DNA of 64,000 nt, taken from assembly GCA_024234365.1 (NCBI GenBank), contig JACKOK010000001.1, forward strand, positions 434,001-498,000, in the 5' to 3' direction. The notes below the pieces were generated by a model. It searched no databases. It saw only the letters and a list, made by a program, of their open reading frames with translations, and had not been told where the DNA came from. Position 1 is the first letter of the stretch. The number at the start of each line of letters is the position of its first letter. Positions 35,759 to 43,494 of this stretch are shown one piece after another. Source of the stretch: Pseudomonadales bacterium (GTDB lineage Bacteria; Pseudomonadota; Gammaproteobacteria; Pseudomonadales; Pseudohongiellaceae). Position numbers and translations under genes: made by a program.

Positions 35759-36436
35759 GTGTTGCTTGAAATACATGAGGTACTGGATCCGCAACAGCTC
35801 GCTGCCATGCGCAGTGAGCTGCTTGCAGCCACCTGGGTGGATGGTAAAACCACCACGGGGCATCAGTCTGCTCTGGTGAAAAACAATCGTCAGTTGGAGC
35901 AGAACAGCGAGCTCGCGCAGCGCTGCGGGCAAATTATCGTGCAGAGCCTGCAGCGCAGTGGTCTGTTCATGTCGGCAGCGCTCCCGCAGCGGGTATTTCC
36001 CCCCATGTTCAATCGTTATGAAGGCGGCGAACATTTTGGTAACCATGTGGACAATGCCATTCGCGGTTTGCCCGGTGGCGGGCAGATGCGCACGGATCTG
36101 TCTGCCACGTTGTTCCTCACGGAGCCGGAGGACTATGACGGTGGGGAATTGCTTGTCGATGACACGTTTGGTGCTCACAAGGTGAAGCTGAAGGCCGGGT
36201 CCATGATTCTGTACCCGGCTACCAGCCTGCATCGTGTGACACCCGTGACTCGAGGGGCGCGCATCAGTGCCTTCTTCTGGGTACAGAGCATGGTTCGCGA
36301 TGATGCACAGCGCACGCTGCTGTTTGATCTGGATATGTCCATTCAGCGCCTGCGCCAGCAGTTCGGTCATCACGATGCCCTGGTGTCTCAGACCGGGGTC
36401 TATCACAACCTGCTGCGCCGCTGGGCGCAGCCCTGA
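35759..36436 (+). CDS. piuC: PKHD-type Fe(II)/2-oxoglutarate hydroxylase (PiuC/YbiX)
   Basis: A 225-aa dioxygenase starting at GTG 35759 with LLEIHEVLDPQQL. The His-x-Asp iron ligands are seen in YEGGEHFGNHVDNAIRG and the distal His in ILYPATSLHRVTPVTRGARISAFFWVQS, where the Arg of RGAR should bind 2-oxoglutarate. Family members sit beside catecholate receptors and affect iron-siderophore uptake, though the substrate is unproven. It is cotranscribed with the receptor under the Fur box. A terminator follows at 36563. Confidence 0.93.
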   Translation: MLLEIHEVLDPQQLAAMRSELLAATWVDGKTTTGHQSALVKNNRQLEQNSELAQRCGQIIVQSLQRSGLFMSAALPQRVFPPMFNRYEGGEHFGNHVDNAIRGLPGGGQMRTDLSATLFLTEPEDYDGGELLVDDTFGAHKVKLKAGSMILYPATSLHRVTPVTRGARISAFFWVQSMVRDDAQRTLLFDLDMSIQRLRQQFGHHDALVSQTGVYHNLLRRWAQP

Positions 36437-36455
36437 TGTCACGTGGTTTTTCGGC

Positions 36456-36472
36456 TGCGACATTGTGTCGCA
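36456..36472. promoter_or_regulatory. Palindrome TGCGACA-TTG-TGTCGCA upstream of copper receptor
   Basis: A perfect 7-bp inverted repeat with a 3-bp spacer, 20 bp after the piuC stop. A related, wider-spaced TGCGACA...TGTCG pair lies at 36622-36644, closer to the copper receptor start. It is a possible operator; the regulator is unknown. Confidence 0.45.
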
Positions 36473-36562
36473 TTGTGCGCTGTGAGATAGGGAGTAATAT
36501 TCATCCCGTCAACGACGAAATCTGCTAGGTTCTCTTTATATTTTTCAGCAGGTACTTGCCAG

Positions 36563-36594
36563 AACCGGTCGGGTTAAACCGATCGGTTTTTTTT
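36563..36594 (+). terminator. Rho-independent terminator after piuC
   Basis: A 10-bp stem (36563-36572 with 36579-36588, one G-T pair) with a 6-nt loop runs into eight or more T. It is 127 bp after piuC and about 110 bp before the copper receptor, so it could also attenuate a transcript starting upstream of it. Confidence 0.8.
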
Positions 36595-36706
36595 GTTTTC
36601 TGCGCTTTTCTTCCGCTTTCCTGCGACACTTTGCCACATTGTCGAAAGTCTTCCGTCCCACCAATAATGTGACCGAAAGTAATCAACAGGATTGGGGGAA
36701 ATAAAA

Positions 36707-38770
36707 ATGATCCTACGTCGCAAGGCACTCGTCGCCGCGATTTTTTCAGCCAGCGCAAGTTCCGTTTCCATGGCCAGTGATGCACCGTCAACCGTGGAAG
36801 AGATGGTGGTTACGGGGGTGCGTACCGATGCGCCTCTCAATGTCACCACCAATCCCAAGGCGCCACGTCAACCGGTTCCCGCACATGATGGCGCAGATTT
36901 TCTCAAAACCATTCCCGGCTTCTCGGTGATCCGCAAGGGCGGAGCCGATGGTGATCCGATCTTCCGTGGCATGGCCGGTTCGCGCCTGTCGATGCTGGTA
37001 GATGGAGAGACGATTCTGGGCGGCTGCGGCAATCGCATGGACCCGCCAACGGCCTATATTTTCCCGGAAACCTTTGACAGCATTCAGGTCATCAAGGGGC
37101 CCCAGTCTGTGCAGCACGGGCCGGGCAACTCTGCCGGGGTTGTGTTGTTCGAACGCAATCAGGCGCGGCCACAGCAGCAGGATGTATCGGTACACAGCAG
37201 CGTGCTGGCAGGCAGTTTTGGGCGCCATGACGAAGTGCTGGATGCCGGTTTCAGTACCCCCGAGTTCAGCATTCGCGGCTCTGCCAGCAACGCCGCGCAG
37301 GACAATTATGAAGATGGCGATGGCGTGGAGGTGCACTCCCAGTACCGGCGCTGGAATACCCAGCTGACGCTGGCGTGGACGCCGGATGACAATACCCGGC
37401 TGGAGCTCAGCGGCGCCCGCAGCGATGGCGAGGCCGCCTATGCCGACCGTGGGGTGGACGGTTCAAAATTTGCGCGCGAGAACTACGGCGTGAAATTCAG
37501 CCGCGACAATATCGGCAGCTTCCTCAAGTCCATCGAAGCCCAGGCCTACTACAATTATGTAGACCATGTGATGGACAACTACACCCTGCGTACGCCCACA
37601 GGAATGGCCAACCCGGTAGGCATGAACCCGGATCGACAGACCACCGGGGCACGCTTCGCTCTGGGCTTTGTCCCCAGCGTCAACACCGACCTGGTGGTGG
37701 GCATTGATACACAGGGCAATGAGCACAGCAATCGAAGCAGTATGAACCAGAACAAGGTGCGCTATCAGGATCTGCCACGCGTGGCGGACGCCGAGTTCTC
37801 GCAGACAGGGGTATTCGCGGAACTGGGCTGGAACTTTGGCGCGGACCATCGGCTTGTTGGCGGGCTGCGTGCCGATGACTGGGAGGTGAAGGATTCCCGC
37901 CAGGCGGTTTCTCTGGGCATGATGTCCACGGCCCCCAATCCGAGCTATGGGCAGACTCGCAGCGAAACCTTGCACAGTGGCTTCCTGCGCTATGAAACCG
38001 GGCTGGAGAGCATCGATTCCACCTTCTATGCCGGTATTGGTCATAACGAACGCTTCCCGGATTACTGGGAACTGGTGAGCAAGGAGTCGGCCAGCTCGGT
38101 CAGCGCCATGGACACGAAGTCCGAAAAATTGACCCAGTTTGATACCGGCCTGATCTACAAGGGAGACAAGCTCAGCGGCAGTGTCTCGGCCTTCTACAAT
38201 CAGATTGACGATTTCATCCTGATTCAGTCCGGCTTTATCAAGCAGAGCATGGCGATGGGCGGTATGGCGACGGCTCGCTCCGCGACGATCGCGCGCAATG
38301 TGGATGCCCGCTCCTGGGGGCTGGAAGTGGATGCCATGTACCGCTTCAACCCGCGCTGGCGCTCAGAGCTGACACTGGCCTCCGTGCGCGGCAGCAACCG
38401 CACGGATGATCGTACGCTGCCGCAATTGCCGCCGCTGGAAGCACGCCTGAGCCTGCAGTATGACAACAATGTCTGGTCTGCCGGCCTGCTGTGGCGGGCT
38501 ATCGCCAAACAGGAACGCGTGGATATCGGGCGCGGCAATATTGCTGGTCAGGATATCGGTGTGACCGATTCGGCCAATATCCTGTCCTTCAACGCGGGCT
38601 GGAACCCGAGCGAGCGGGTATTGGTGACGGCGGGTATCGACAATCTGCTGGACAAGACCTATGCCGAGCACATCAGTCGCGCCGGGGCCGCGATTCCCGG
38701 TTTCGACCAGACCACGCGGGTGAACGAGCCCGGCCGCACTGCCTGGCTGAAGGCCCAGTACAGCTTCTGA
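36707..38770 (+). CDS. oprC: TonB-dependent copper receptor (OprC/NosA family)
   Basis: A 687-aa outer-membrane receptor with signal peptide MILRRKALVAAIFSASASSVSMAS. The plug carries TVEEMVVTGVRTD, GGADGDPIFRGMAGSRLSMLVDG and the family hallmark GGCGNRMDPPTAYIFPE, followed by IQVIKGPQSVQHGPGNSAG. The barrel ends in a C-terminal Phe (WLKAQYSF). The Cys and Met residues of the GCGNRMD segment are proposed copper ligands in OprC. GGGGGAA lies 7 nt before ATG 36707. It probably works with the multicopper oxidase and metal efflux genes nearby. Confidence 0.92.
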   Translation: MILRRKALVAAIFSASASSVSMASDAPSTVEEMVVTGVRTDAPLNVTTNPKAPRQPVPAHDGADFLKTIPGFSVIRKGGADGDPIFRGMAGSRLSMLVDGETILGGCGNRMDPPTAYIFPETFDSIQVIKGPQSVQHGPGNSAGVVLFERNQARPQQQDVSVHSSVLAGSFGRHDEVLDAGFSTPEFSIRGSASNAAQDNYEDGDGVEVHSQYRRWNTQLTLAWTPDDNTRLELSGARSDGEAAYADRGVDGSKFARENYGVKFSRDNIGSFLKSIEAQAYYNYVDHVMDNYTLRTPTGMANPVGMNPDRQTTGARFALGFVPSVNTDLVVGIDTQGNEHSNRSSMNQNKVRYQDLPRVADAEFSQTGVFAELGWNFGADHRLVGGLRADDWEVKDSRQAVSLGMMSTAPNPSYGQTRSETLHSGFLRYETGLESIDSTFYAGIGHNERFPDYWELVSKESASSVSAMDTKSEKLTQFDTGLIYKGDKLSGSVSAFYNQIDDFILIQSGFIKQSMAMGGMATARSATIARNVDARSWGLEVDAMYRFNPRWRSELTLASVRGSNRTDDRTLPQLPPLEARLSLQYDNNVWSAGLLWRAIAKQERVDIGRGNIAGQDIGVTDSANILSFNAGWNPSERVLVTAGIDNLLDKTYAEHISRAGAAIPGFDQTTRVNEPGRTAWLKAQYSF

Positions 38771-38870
38771 ACCTCATCGACGTAGGAGTCAGCCCTGCTG
38801 GCGATCAAACAGGTCACTGTGGGTAGATGGCATCCATTGCCTGCAGGGCAGGCTCCGGGATTTTGTACAA

Positions 38871-38908
38871 AAAAGCCCGCCCCGATTTCATTACCGGGGC
38901 GGGCTTTT
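38871..38908. terminator. Bidirectional Rho-independent terminator
   Basis: A perfect 14-bp stem (38871-38884 with 38895-38908) with a 10-nt loop. A-rich 5' and T-rich 3' flanks let it end both the copper receptor and the convergent YeeE-like operon. Confidence 0.9.
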
Positions 38909-38925
38909 CCATATCCGGCGCTCTG

Positions 38926-39348
38926 TCAGCGCGCCAGGGCTTTTTCGAGCTGCAGGCCGATAAACTGCCCGGCAATCATCGCCGCCACAAACAGGAAAAT
39001 GCCAGGGTTCAGTGACGCCAGCCCGGCAATGGCCGGCCCCGGACACAGGCCGGCCAGCCCCCAGCCAATGCCGAAGAGCACGGCGCCACTGATCAGTGGC
39101 AGGTCCAGGGTCTTCTTGGTCGGAAGGGTGAACTTTTCGGCAAGAATCGGGTGCGCCTTGCGGGTGATCAGCGGAAAGCCGATCAGCGTGAAGGCGAGCG
39201 CACTGCCCATGACCAGCATCAGGGTTAAATCCCATTGCCCGCTAATATCGAGGAAGCCGATGACCCGGGCCGGGTTGATCATTTCCGAGATGGCCAGGCC
39301 CAGGCCAAAGACGATGCCACTGAGTAAAGCTGCCAATGATGTTTTCAT
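38926..39348 (-). CDS. YeeE/YedE-type membrane protein, C-terminal half (DUF6691)
   Basis: A 140-aa inner-membrane protein with about four helices. It starts MKTSLAALLSGIVFGLGLAISEMINPARVIGFLD and has GIGWGLAGLCPGPAI, the Cys-bearing pore motif of the second half of YeeE-like transporters, which take up thiosulfate or related sulfur species. ATG 39348 overlaps the partner's stop by 4 nt. The two half-size genes together equal one full YeeE/YedE. Confidence 0.88.
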   Translation of the reverse strand: MKTSLAALLSGIVFGLGLAISEMINPARVIGFLDISGQWDLTLMLVMGSALAFTLIGFPLITRKAHPILAEKFTLPTKKTLDLPLISGAVLFGIGWGLAGLCPGPAIAGLASLNPGIFLFVAAMIAGQFIGLQLEKALAR

Positions 39349-39770
39349 GCCAGAACATGCCTCGTCAGGTAAACCGTGATCACGGCTACCGCCATGAAGG
39401 TCACAGTGGAAACAATGGAACGGGGTGAGCGACGCGCAATGCCACATACCCCGTGGCCGGAGGTGCAGCCCGAGCCGAGTCGTGTGCCCATGCCCACGAG
39501 CAACCCGGCCAGCACGAGCATCACCCCATCTGCCTGCATCTGCAGTGGAAGGGGGCGGCCAAAGATGATCTGGTAGAGCACGGCGCCGAGAATCAGGCCG
39601 CCGATGAATGCCGCCCGCCAGGGCAGGCCGTCGGTCTTGTTCCAGGTGATGATGCCGGTCAGAATGCCTGAAATGCCCGTGATGCGTCCCAGTAACAGCA
39701 ACATCAGCAGGCTGGAGATCCCGATCAGGCTGCCCCCGATCAGTCCTCCCGCAACGTTTGGTTCTATCAT
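39345..39770 (-). CDS. YeeE/YedE-type membrane protein, N-terminal half
   Basis: A 141-aa membrane protein with GLIGGSLIGISSLLMLLLLGRITGISGIL and the conserved GMGTRLGSGCTSGHGVCGIARRS, whose two Cys are the expected substrate-relay residues of YeeE. It is translationally coupled to the second half. It is divergent from the universal stress protein gene, with a shared 275-bp region that carries an FNR-like box. Confidence 0.88.
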   Translation of the reverse strand: MIEPNVAGGLIGGSLIGISSLLMLLLLGRITGISGILTGIITWNKTDGLPWRAAFIGGLILGAVLYQIIFGRPLPLQMQADGVMLVLAGLLVGMGTRLGSGCTSGHGVCGIARRSPRSIVSTVTFMAVAVITVYLTRHVLA

Positions 39771-39935
39771 GGTGATTCTCCTTCTGTGCCTGTCACCATC
39801 GCCCTGCGCGATGGTTCGGCTTGCTGGGGGAAGATGCTAACAGGAAATTCTTAAATTGCGCTGAGTTGTGCGAACATTTTTTACTCAGCCAAATATCGGT
39901 TGCGGGCAAGTTTTTGCGTGTTTGCCGGTCTCCTC

Positions 39936-39949
39936 TTGCGCTGTATCAA
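39936..39949. promoter_or_regulatory. FNR/Anr-like box between yeeE-like and usp genes
   Basis: TTGCG-CTGT-ATCAA matches TTGAT-N4-ATCAA at 8 of 10 positions. Its centre is about 71 bp before the transcription start predicted from the promoter at 39979-40007, a known class I activation position. Confidence 0.45.
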
Positions 39950-39978
39950 GTCACCTTCCGGCCGCGTTTGGCCATTGG

Positions 39979-40007
39979 TAGACACCCGTAGCAAGAGTGT
40001 TTATTCT
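39979..40007 (+). promoter_or_regulatory. Possible promoter of the universal stress protein gene
   Basis: TAGACA (39979-39984), a 17-bp spacer and TATTCT (40002-40007) lie about 40 bp before the ATG. Confidence 0.5.
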
Positions 40008-40045
40008 CTTCGACCACACTAGAACAACCCACGAGACCAGTCTTT

Positions 40046-40906
40046 ATGAGCCTCTACAAGAAACTTTTCGTCGTCATAGACCCCACCCGTGATGATCAAC
40101 CCGCTCTCGCGCGCGCCGCGGCAGTGGCACAGAAGAGCAAGGGCCGGGTCACCGCGTTCTCCGCTATCCACAAGCGTATCGACGAAATGGCGGACGCAAG
40201 CTCACGCAAGACAGGCAAGCAGGCCGAACTCAAGTCCTGGAAAGAACATGTTGCCGTGATGGCGGAACCCTACAAGGCCAAGGGACTGAAGCTGAAGCAG
40301 GAGATTTTCTGGACAGCCGACTGGTATGCCGCCGTGAGCCGTGCAGCCCTGCGCGCCGAGGCCGATCTGGTAATCAAATCCACCTTCCGCCATGGCAAGC
40401 TGCAGCGTTTGCTGCACAGCACCTCGGATTTCACCATCATGCGCCACAGCCCATCGCCGGTGTTGCTGGTGCGTGAGCGCAAGAGCTTCAGTGGCAAGGT
40501 CATTCTGGCCGCGCTGGACATCGAGTCCCGCGATGAAGGCCACATCGGCCTGAACAACGCCGTGATGAAGCATGCTCATCAAATGGCCGAGTTCACGGGT
40601 CTGCCATTGCATGTGGTCGCGGCAACATCGCGCAAGCCGGATTTCAGCCACCTGCTGGAAGGGGAAGAGCCGCACCCAGACGGTGATGAGGCGACCCTGG
40701 CACATGCCTTTGAGGTGGAGCGTGCGAATTTCCACATTCTGCGTGGCGATGCCAAGCGTGTTATTCCCGAGCAGGCGTTTGCGCTCAAGGCCGACATCGT
40801 GGTGCTTGGAGTCTCCAAGCGCAGTGGCGCCCAGGGCGTGCTGGTGGGCACCACTGCCCAGAAGATTCTGGACAAGCTGGACTGCGACGTTCTCGCCGTC
40901 AACTGA
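40046..40906 (+). CDS. Universal stress protein with two Usp domains (UspE-like)
   Basis: A 286-aa cytoplasmic protein made of two tandem Usp folds. Domain 1 (about 5-145) begins KKLFVVIDPTRDDQPALARA and ends SPSPVLLVRE; domain 2 (about 150-286) begins KVILAALDIESRDEG and ends with the nucleotide-binding type VLVGTTAQKILDKLDCDVLAVN. Tandem Usps of this size are induced by stasis, energy shortage and oxygen limitation. The FNR-like box and promoter upstream agree with that. A strong terminator follows. Confidence 0.9.
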   Translation: MSLYKKLFVVIDPTRDDQPALARAAAVAQKSKGRVTAFSAIHKRIDEMADASSRKTGKQAELKSWKEHVAVMAEPYKAKGLKLKQEIFWTADWYAAVSRAALRAEADLVIKSTFRHGKLQRLLHSTSDFTIMRHSPSPVLLVRERKSFSGKVILAALDIESRDEGHIGLNNAVMKHAHQMAEFTGLPLHVVAATSRKPDFSHLLEGEEPHPDGDEATLAHAFEVERANFHILRGDAKRVIPEQAFALKADIVVLGVSKRSGAQGVLVGTTAQKILDKLDCDVLAVN

Positions 40907-40918
40907 GTCTGTTCCCGT

Positions 40919-40949
40919 CCCGTTGCGGCGCCTGCCGCAACGGGGTTTT
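40919..40949 (+). terminator. Rho-independent terminator of the usp gene
   Basis: A perfect 11-bp stem CCCGTTGCGGC/GCCGCAACGGG with a 4-nt loop and a following TTTT. Confidence 0.82.
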
Positions 40950-40954
40950 GCGGC

Positions 40955-40968
40955 TTGATCTGCATCAA
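40955..40968. promoter_or_regulatory. Perfect FNR/Anr box upstream of the multicopper oxidase
   Basis: TTGAT-CTGC-ATCAA matches the FNR/Anr consensus at all ten defined positions. It lies directly after the usp terminator and 136 bp before the oxidase ATG, so it most likely controls the oxidase. Confidence 0.7.
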
Positions 40969-41104
40969 GCACCTCTGCGTCTCCCGCGTTGAATTTCCTC
41001 CTGTTTCGACCATACATCTTGTGCACACCTGTAGGCAGTGTTTAACTTCCAAGGTGAACAGACACTAAAAAAACAGCAAATCATCTGATATTGGGAAAAA
41101 CTGC

Positions 41105-42664
41105 ATGCAACGACGTAATTTTCTCCGCACCGCGCTTCTGAGTGGTTTGAGTTTGAATGCCGTGGGTTCACGCGCATTTGCTCAGATGCCGCGAATCGAG
41201 CCCGCTACCGCCAACCCGGCCTTTCAGGCGGATGTCGAAATAGCGCTGAGTGCGCAAAGAGGGGACTGGGCGCTGCTGCCCGGTGCGCAGACAAGCCTGT
41301 GGCATTACACCGGCAGTGTCATGAAGGGGGATGCCGGCGTGCTGAGTTTTGCCGATGGCTCCGGGCATCTGCCCATTCTGCGTTTGCGTCGCGGGCAACG
41401 GGTACGCGTTTATTTCGAGAACAATCTCCCCGAGGCCACCATCGTTCACTGGCACGGATTGAACATTCCCCAGCGCATGGATGGCCACCCGATGTACGCG
41501 ATTGAAAATGGCCAGCGCTATGTCTACGAGTTCGAGGTCGACAACCGTGCGGGCACCTACTGGTTCCATCCGCATCCTCATGAACGTACCTCCTTTCAGG
41601 TTTACCAGGGCATGGCAGGCCTGTTGCTGGTGACGGACGAGGAAGAGGAACGGGCCAGTCTGCCCACGGGGGAGCAGGATGTGCCCCTGGTGATTCAGGA
41701 TCGCAGTTTCGACGAGCACAACCAGCTGCGCTACATCGGCAATATGCGGCACAACTGGATGATGGGTTTCAGCGGTGAGCGAGTGCTGGTAAACGGGAGC
41801 GCGGACTACTCCCGCCAGGTATCCCGCACCGCGCATCGTTTGCGTCTGTTCAACGGCTCCAATGCCACGCTGTACCACCTGCGCTGGAGCCACGGGCAGG
41901 CATTTACCGTGCTGGGTACCGATGGTGGTCTGCTGGAGCAGGCCCGGCAGCAGGAGACTCTGACACTGGGCGTGGGCGAGCGAGTGGATGTATGGGTGGA
42001 CTTCTCCGGCCTGGCTGCCGCTGCCCAGGTGCAGTTGCTGGCGGAATCCTACACCCCGTCGCTGGAGAACTTTACGGCCAGTCAGGAAGGGGCCGCGCTG
42101 CAGGATGGCGCGCGGCCAATAGCCCGTTTCCTCATGAGCAATGTCCCGGCGACAGCGGTAGCGCCGCCTGGGCAACTCAGTGTCTACCCGTCCCTGTCCC
42201 GCAGCGAGGCCGTGAATGGCAATGCTCCGCGTCAGGTGCAGATTTCTATGAGAATGGGCAGTTTCTATCTCAATAACCGGGTCTTTGGCGGCATGCAGGA
42301 TGTTGCCGATGACAGCCGCGTCAAGCTGGGCACTACCGAGGTGTGGGAGTTTGCCAATGATGCGCGGATGGGTATGGGGATGGGCATGGGGGGGATGATG
42401 CAGATGGCGCATCCCATGCACGTTCATAACGTTCAGTTTGCGGTGCAGTCCAGAACATCGTCGGGGCAGCAGAGCGCCCTGCATCGCCATCTCAGCGCCG
42501 GGTTTACCGATTACGGCCTCAAGGATGTCGTGGTGGTGCTGCCCGGCGAGCGCGTCCAGGTGCTGATGAAGTTCGAGAACCATGCCGGCCTGTATCTGTA
42601 CCACTGCCATATCCTCGAACACGAGGACCTGGGCATGATGCAGAACTACCTGGTCGAGGCCTGA
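41105..42664 (+). CDS. Tat-exported multicopper oxidase (CueO/CopA-like)
   Basis: A 519-aa periplasmic oxidase with a Tat-type signal, MQRRNFLRTALLSGLSLNA. All four copper-binding motifs are present: IVHWHGLNIPQ, YWFHPHPHE, AHPMHVHNVQF and YHCHILEHEDLGMM, with Cys, His and Met of the type 1 site in the last. A Met-rich insert just before the third motif (GMGMGMGGMMQM) resembles the Cu(I)-binding Met loops of CueO/CopA. The likely role is oxidation of Cu(I), matching the copper receptor and metal efflux genes nearby. It is monocistronic, with a perfect FNR/Anr box upstream. Confidence 0.92.
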   Translation: MQRRNFLRTALLSGLSLNAVGSRAFAQMPRIEPATANPAFQADVEIALSAQRGDWALLPGAQTSLWHYTGSVMKGDAGVLSFADGSGHLPILRLRRGQRVRVYFENNLPEATIVHWHGLNIPQRMDGHPMYAIENGQRYVYEFEVDNRAGTYWFHPHPHERTSFQVYQGMAGLLLVTDEEEERASLPTGEQDVPLVIQDRSFDEHNQLRYIGNMRHNWMMGFSGERVLVNGSADYSRQVSRTAHRLRLFNGSNATLYHLRWSHGQAFTVLGTDGGLLEQARQQETLTLGVGERVDVWVDFSGLAAAAQVQLLAESYTPSLENFTASQEGAALQDGARPIARFLMSNVPATAVAPPGQLSVYPSLSRSEAVNGNAPRQVQISMRMGSFYLNNRVFGGMQDVADDSRVKLGTTEVWEFANDARMGMGMGMGGMMQMAHPMHVHNVQFAVQSRTSSGQQSALHRHLSAGFTDYGLKDVVVVLPGERVQVLMKFENHAGLYLYHCHILEHEDLGMMQNYLVEA

Positions 42665-42670
42665 GCGTGC

Positions 42671-42698
42671 ACTGGCCGGGCCTTACAGCCTGGCCAGT
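42671..42698. terminator. Hairpin between convergent multicopper oxidase and HAD genes
   Basis: An 11-bp stem with one mismatch (42671-42681 with 42688-42698) and the loop CTTACA, which contains part of the HAD stop codon. There is no U-tract, so termination is plausible but not canonical. Confidence 0.4.
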
Positions 42699-43333
42699 AT
42701 CTGCTGCAGTTCGTCCACGGTGCTGACCAGGGCCAGCGGGGAATGCTGCGCCAGGGCATCGTCGTCATGCACCCCCCAGCGCACGCCGATCGAGGGCATG
42801 CCGATGCGCTCGGCCATTTCAAGATCGTAAGTGGTGTCTCCGATCATCACCGCATCCCGCACATCAATATCGAAGTGCGCCAGAATCTCCTCCAGCATCA
42901 ACGGGTCGGGCTTTGAGCGGGTTTCGTCCGCGCAGCGCGTCACGTCGAAATGCGCCTGCAGGCCGCTGGAGCGTAATGCGGCATCGAGCCCGCGTCGGCT
43001 CTTGCCAGTGGCCACAGCACGCCCGATACCGCGTTCGCGCAGGGCGCTGATCAACTCACTCATGCCGGTGAATATCTGCTGTGCCGTGGTTTCCCTGGCA
43101 AAGAAATGGCGGCTGTAGGCCTGCCGGATGGTTTCGATGTCCGGGTCTTGCACCCCCGGGTAGAGGCGGCGCAGGGCGTCCATCATGCCCAGCCCGATGA
43201 TGTCCCGGTAGGCAGCTTTCTCCAGCGTGGGAAAACCCAGCTCGGCAGCAGCCTGGTGCAGGCTGTTGGTGATGTGTTCAACGGAGTCTACGACGGTGCC
43301 ATCCCAGTCGAAGATGGCGGCTTTGATACTCAT
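42683..43333 (-). CDS. HAD-superfamily phosphatase (phosphoglycolate phosphatase-like)
   Basis: A 216-aa HAD-IA hydrolase. Motif I is AAIFDWDGTVVDSVEH with the nucleophile Asp; motif II is the Thr of VATGKSR, motif III the Lys of SKPDPLM and motif IV GDTTYDLEMA. An alpha-helical cap lies at about residues 18-85. ATG 43333 gives the standard N-terminus MSIKAAIFDWDGT; the 50 extra codons upstream are not conserved in type. Similar proteins act on 2-phosphoglycolate or small phosphosugars; the exact substrate is not deducible. Confidence 0.9.
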   Translation of the reverse strand: MSIKAAIFDWDGTVVDSVEHITNSLHQAAAELGFPTLEKAAYRDIIGLGMMDALRRLYPGVQDPDIETIRQAYSRHFFARETTAQQIFTGMSELISALRERGIGRAVATGKSRRGLDAALRSSGLQAHFDVTRCADETRSKPDPLMLEEILAHFDIDVRDAVMIGDTTYDLEMAERIGMPSIGVRWGVHDDDALAQHSPLALVSTVDELQQILARL

Positions 43334-43494
43334 GAAAGGGTCCTCTGCTACTGCTCGCCATACTGACACAGGGCGCGTCTCACCGCTATGTCTGTCTGAC
43401 AGGCAGTTGGGCATTGCCGTCCATTGCCCTTCTTTGTAACCTTGCAGCCAGAGCGTCCGGCTTCCCGGGCCGCTCATCCGCAACAGGTATCAGG

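Noticed and set aside
35759..36436. Prolyl 4-hydroxylase acting on proteins
   Set aside because: The fold is shared, but the position directly after a catecholate receptor and the sequence match the PiuC/YbiX group.
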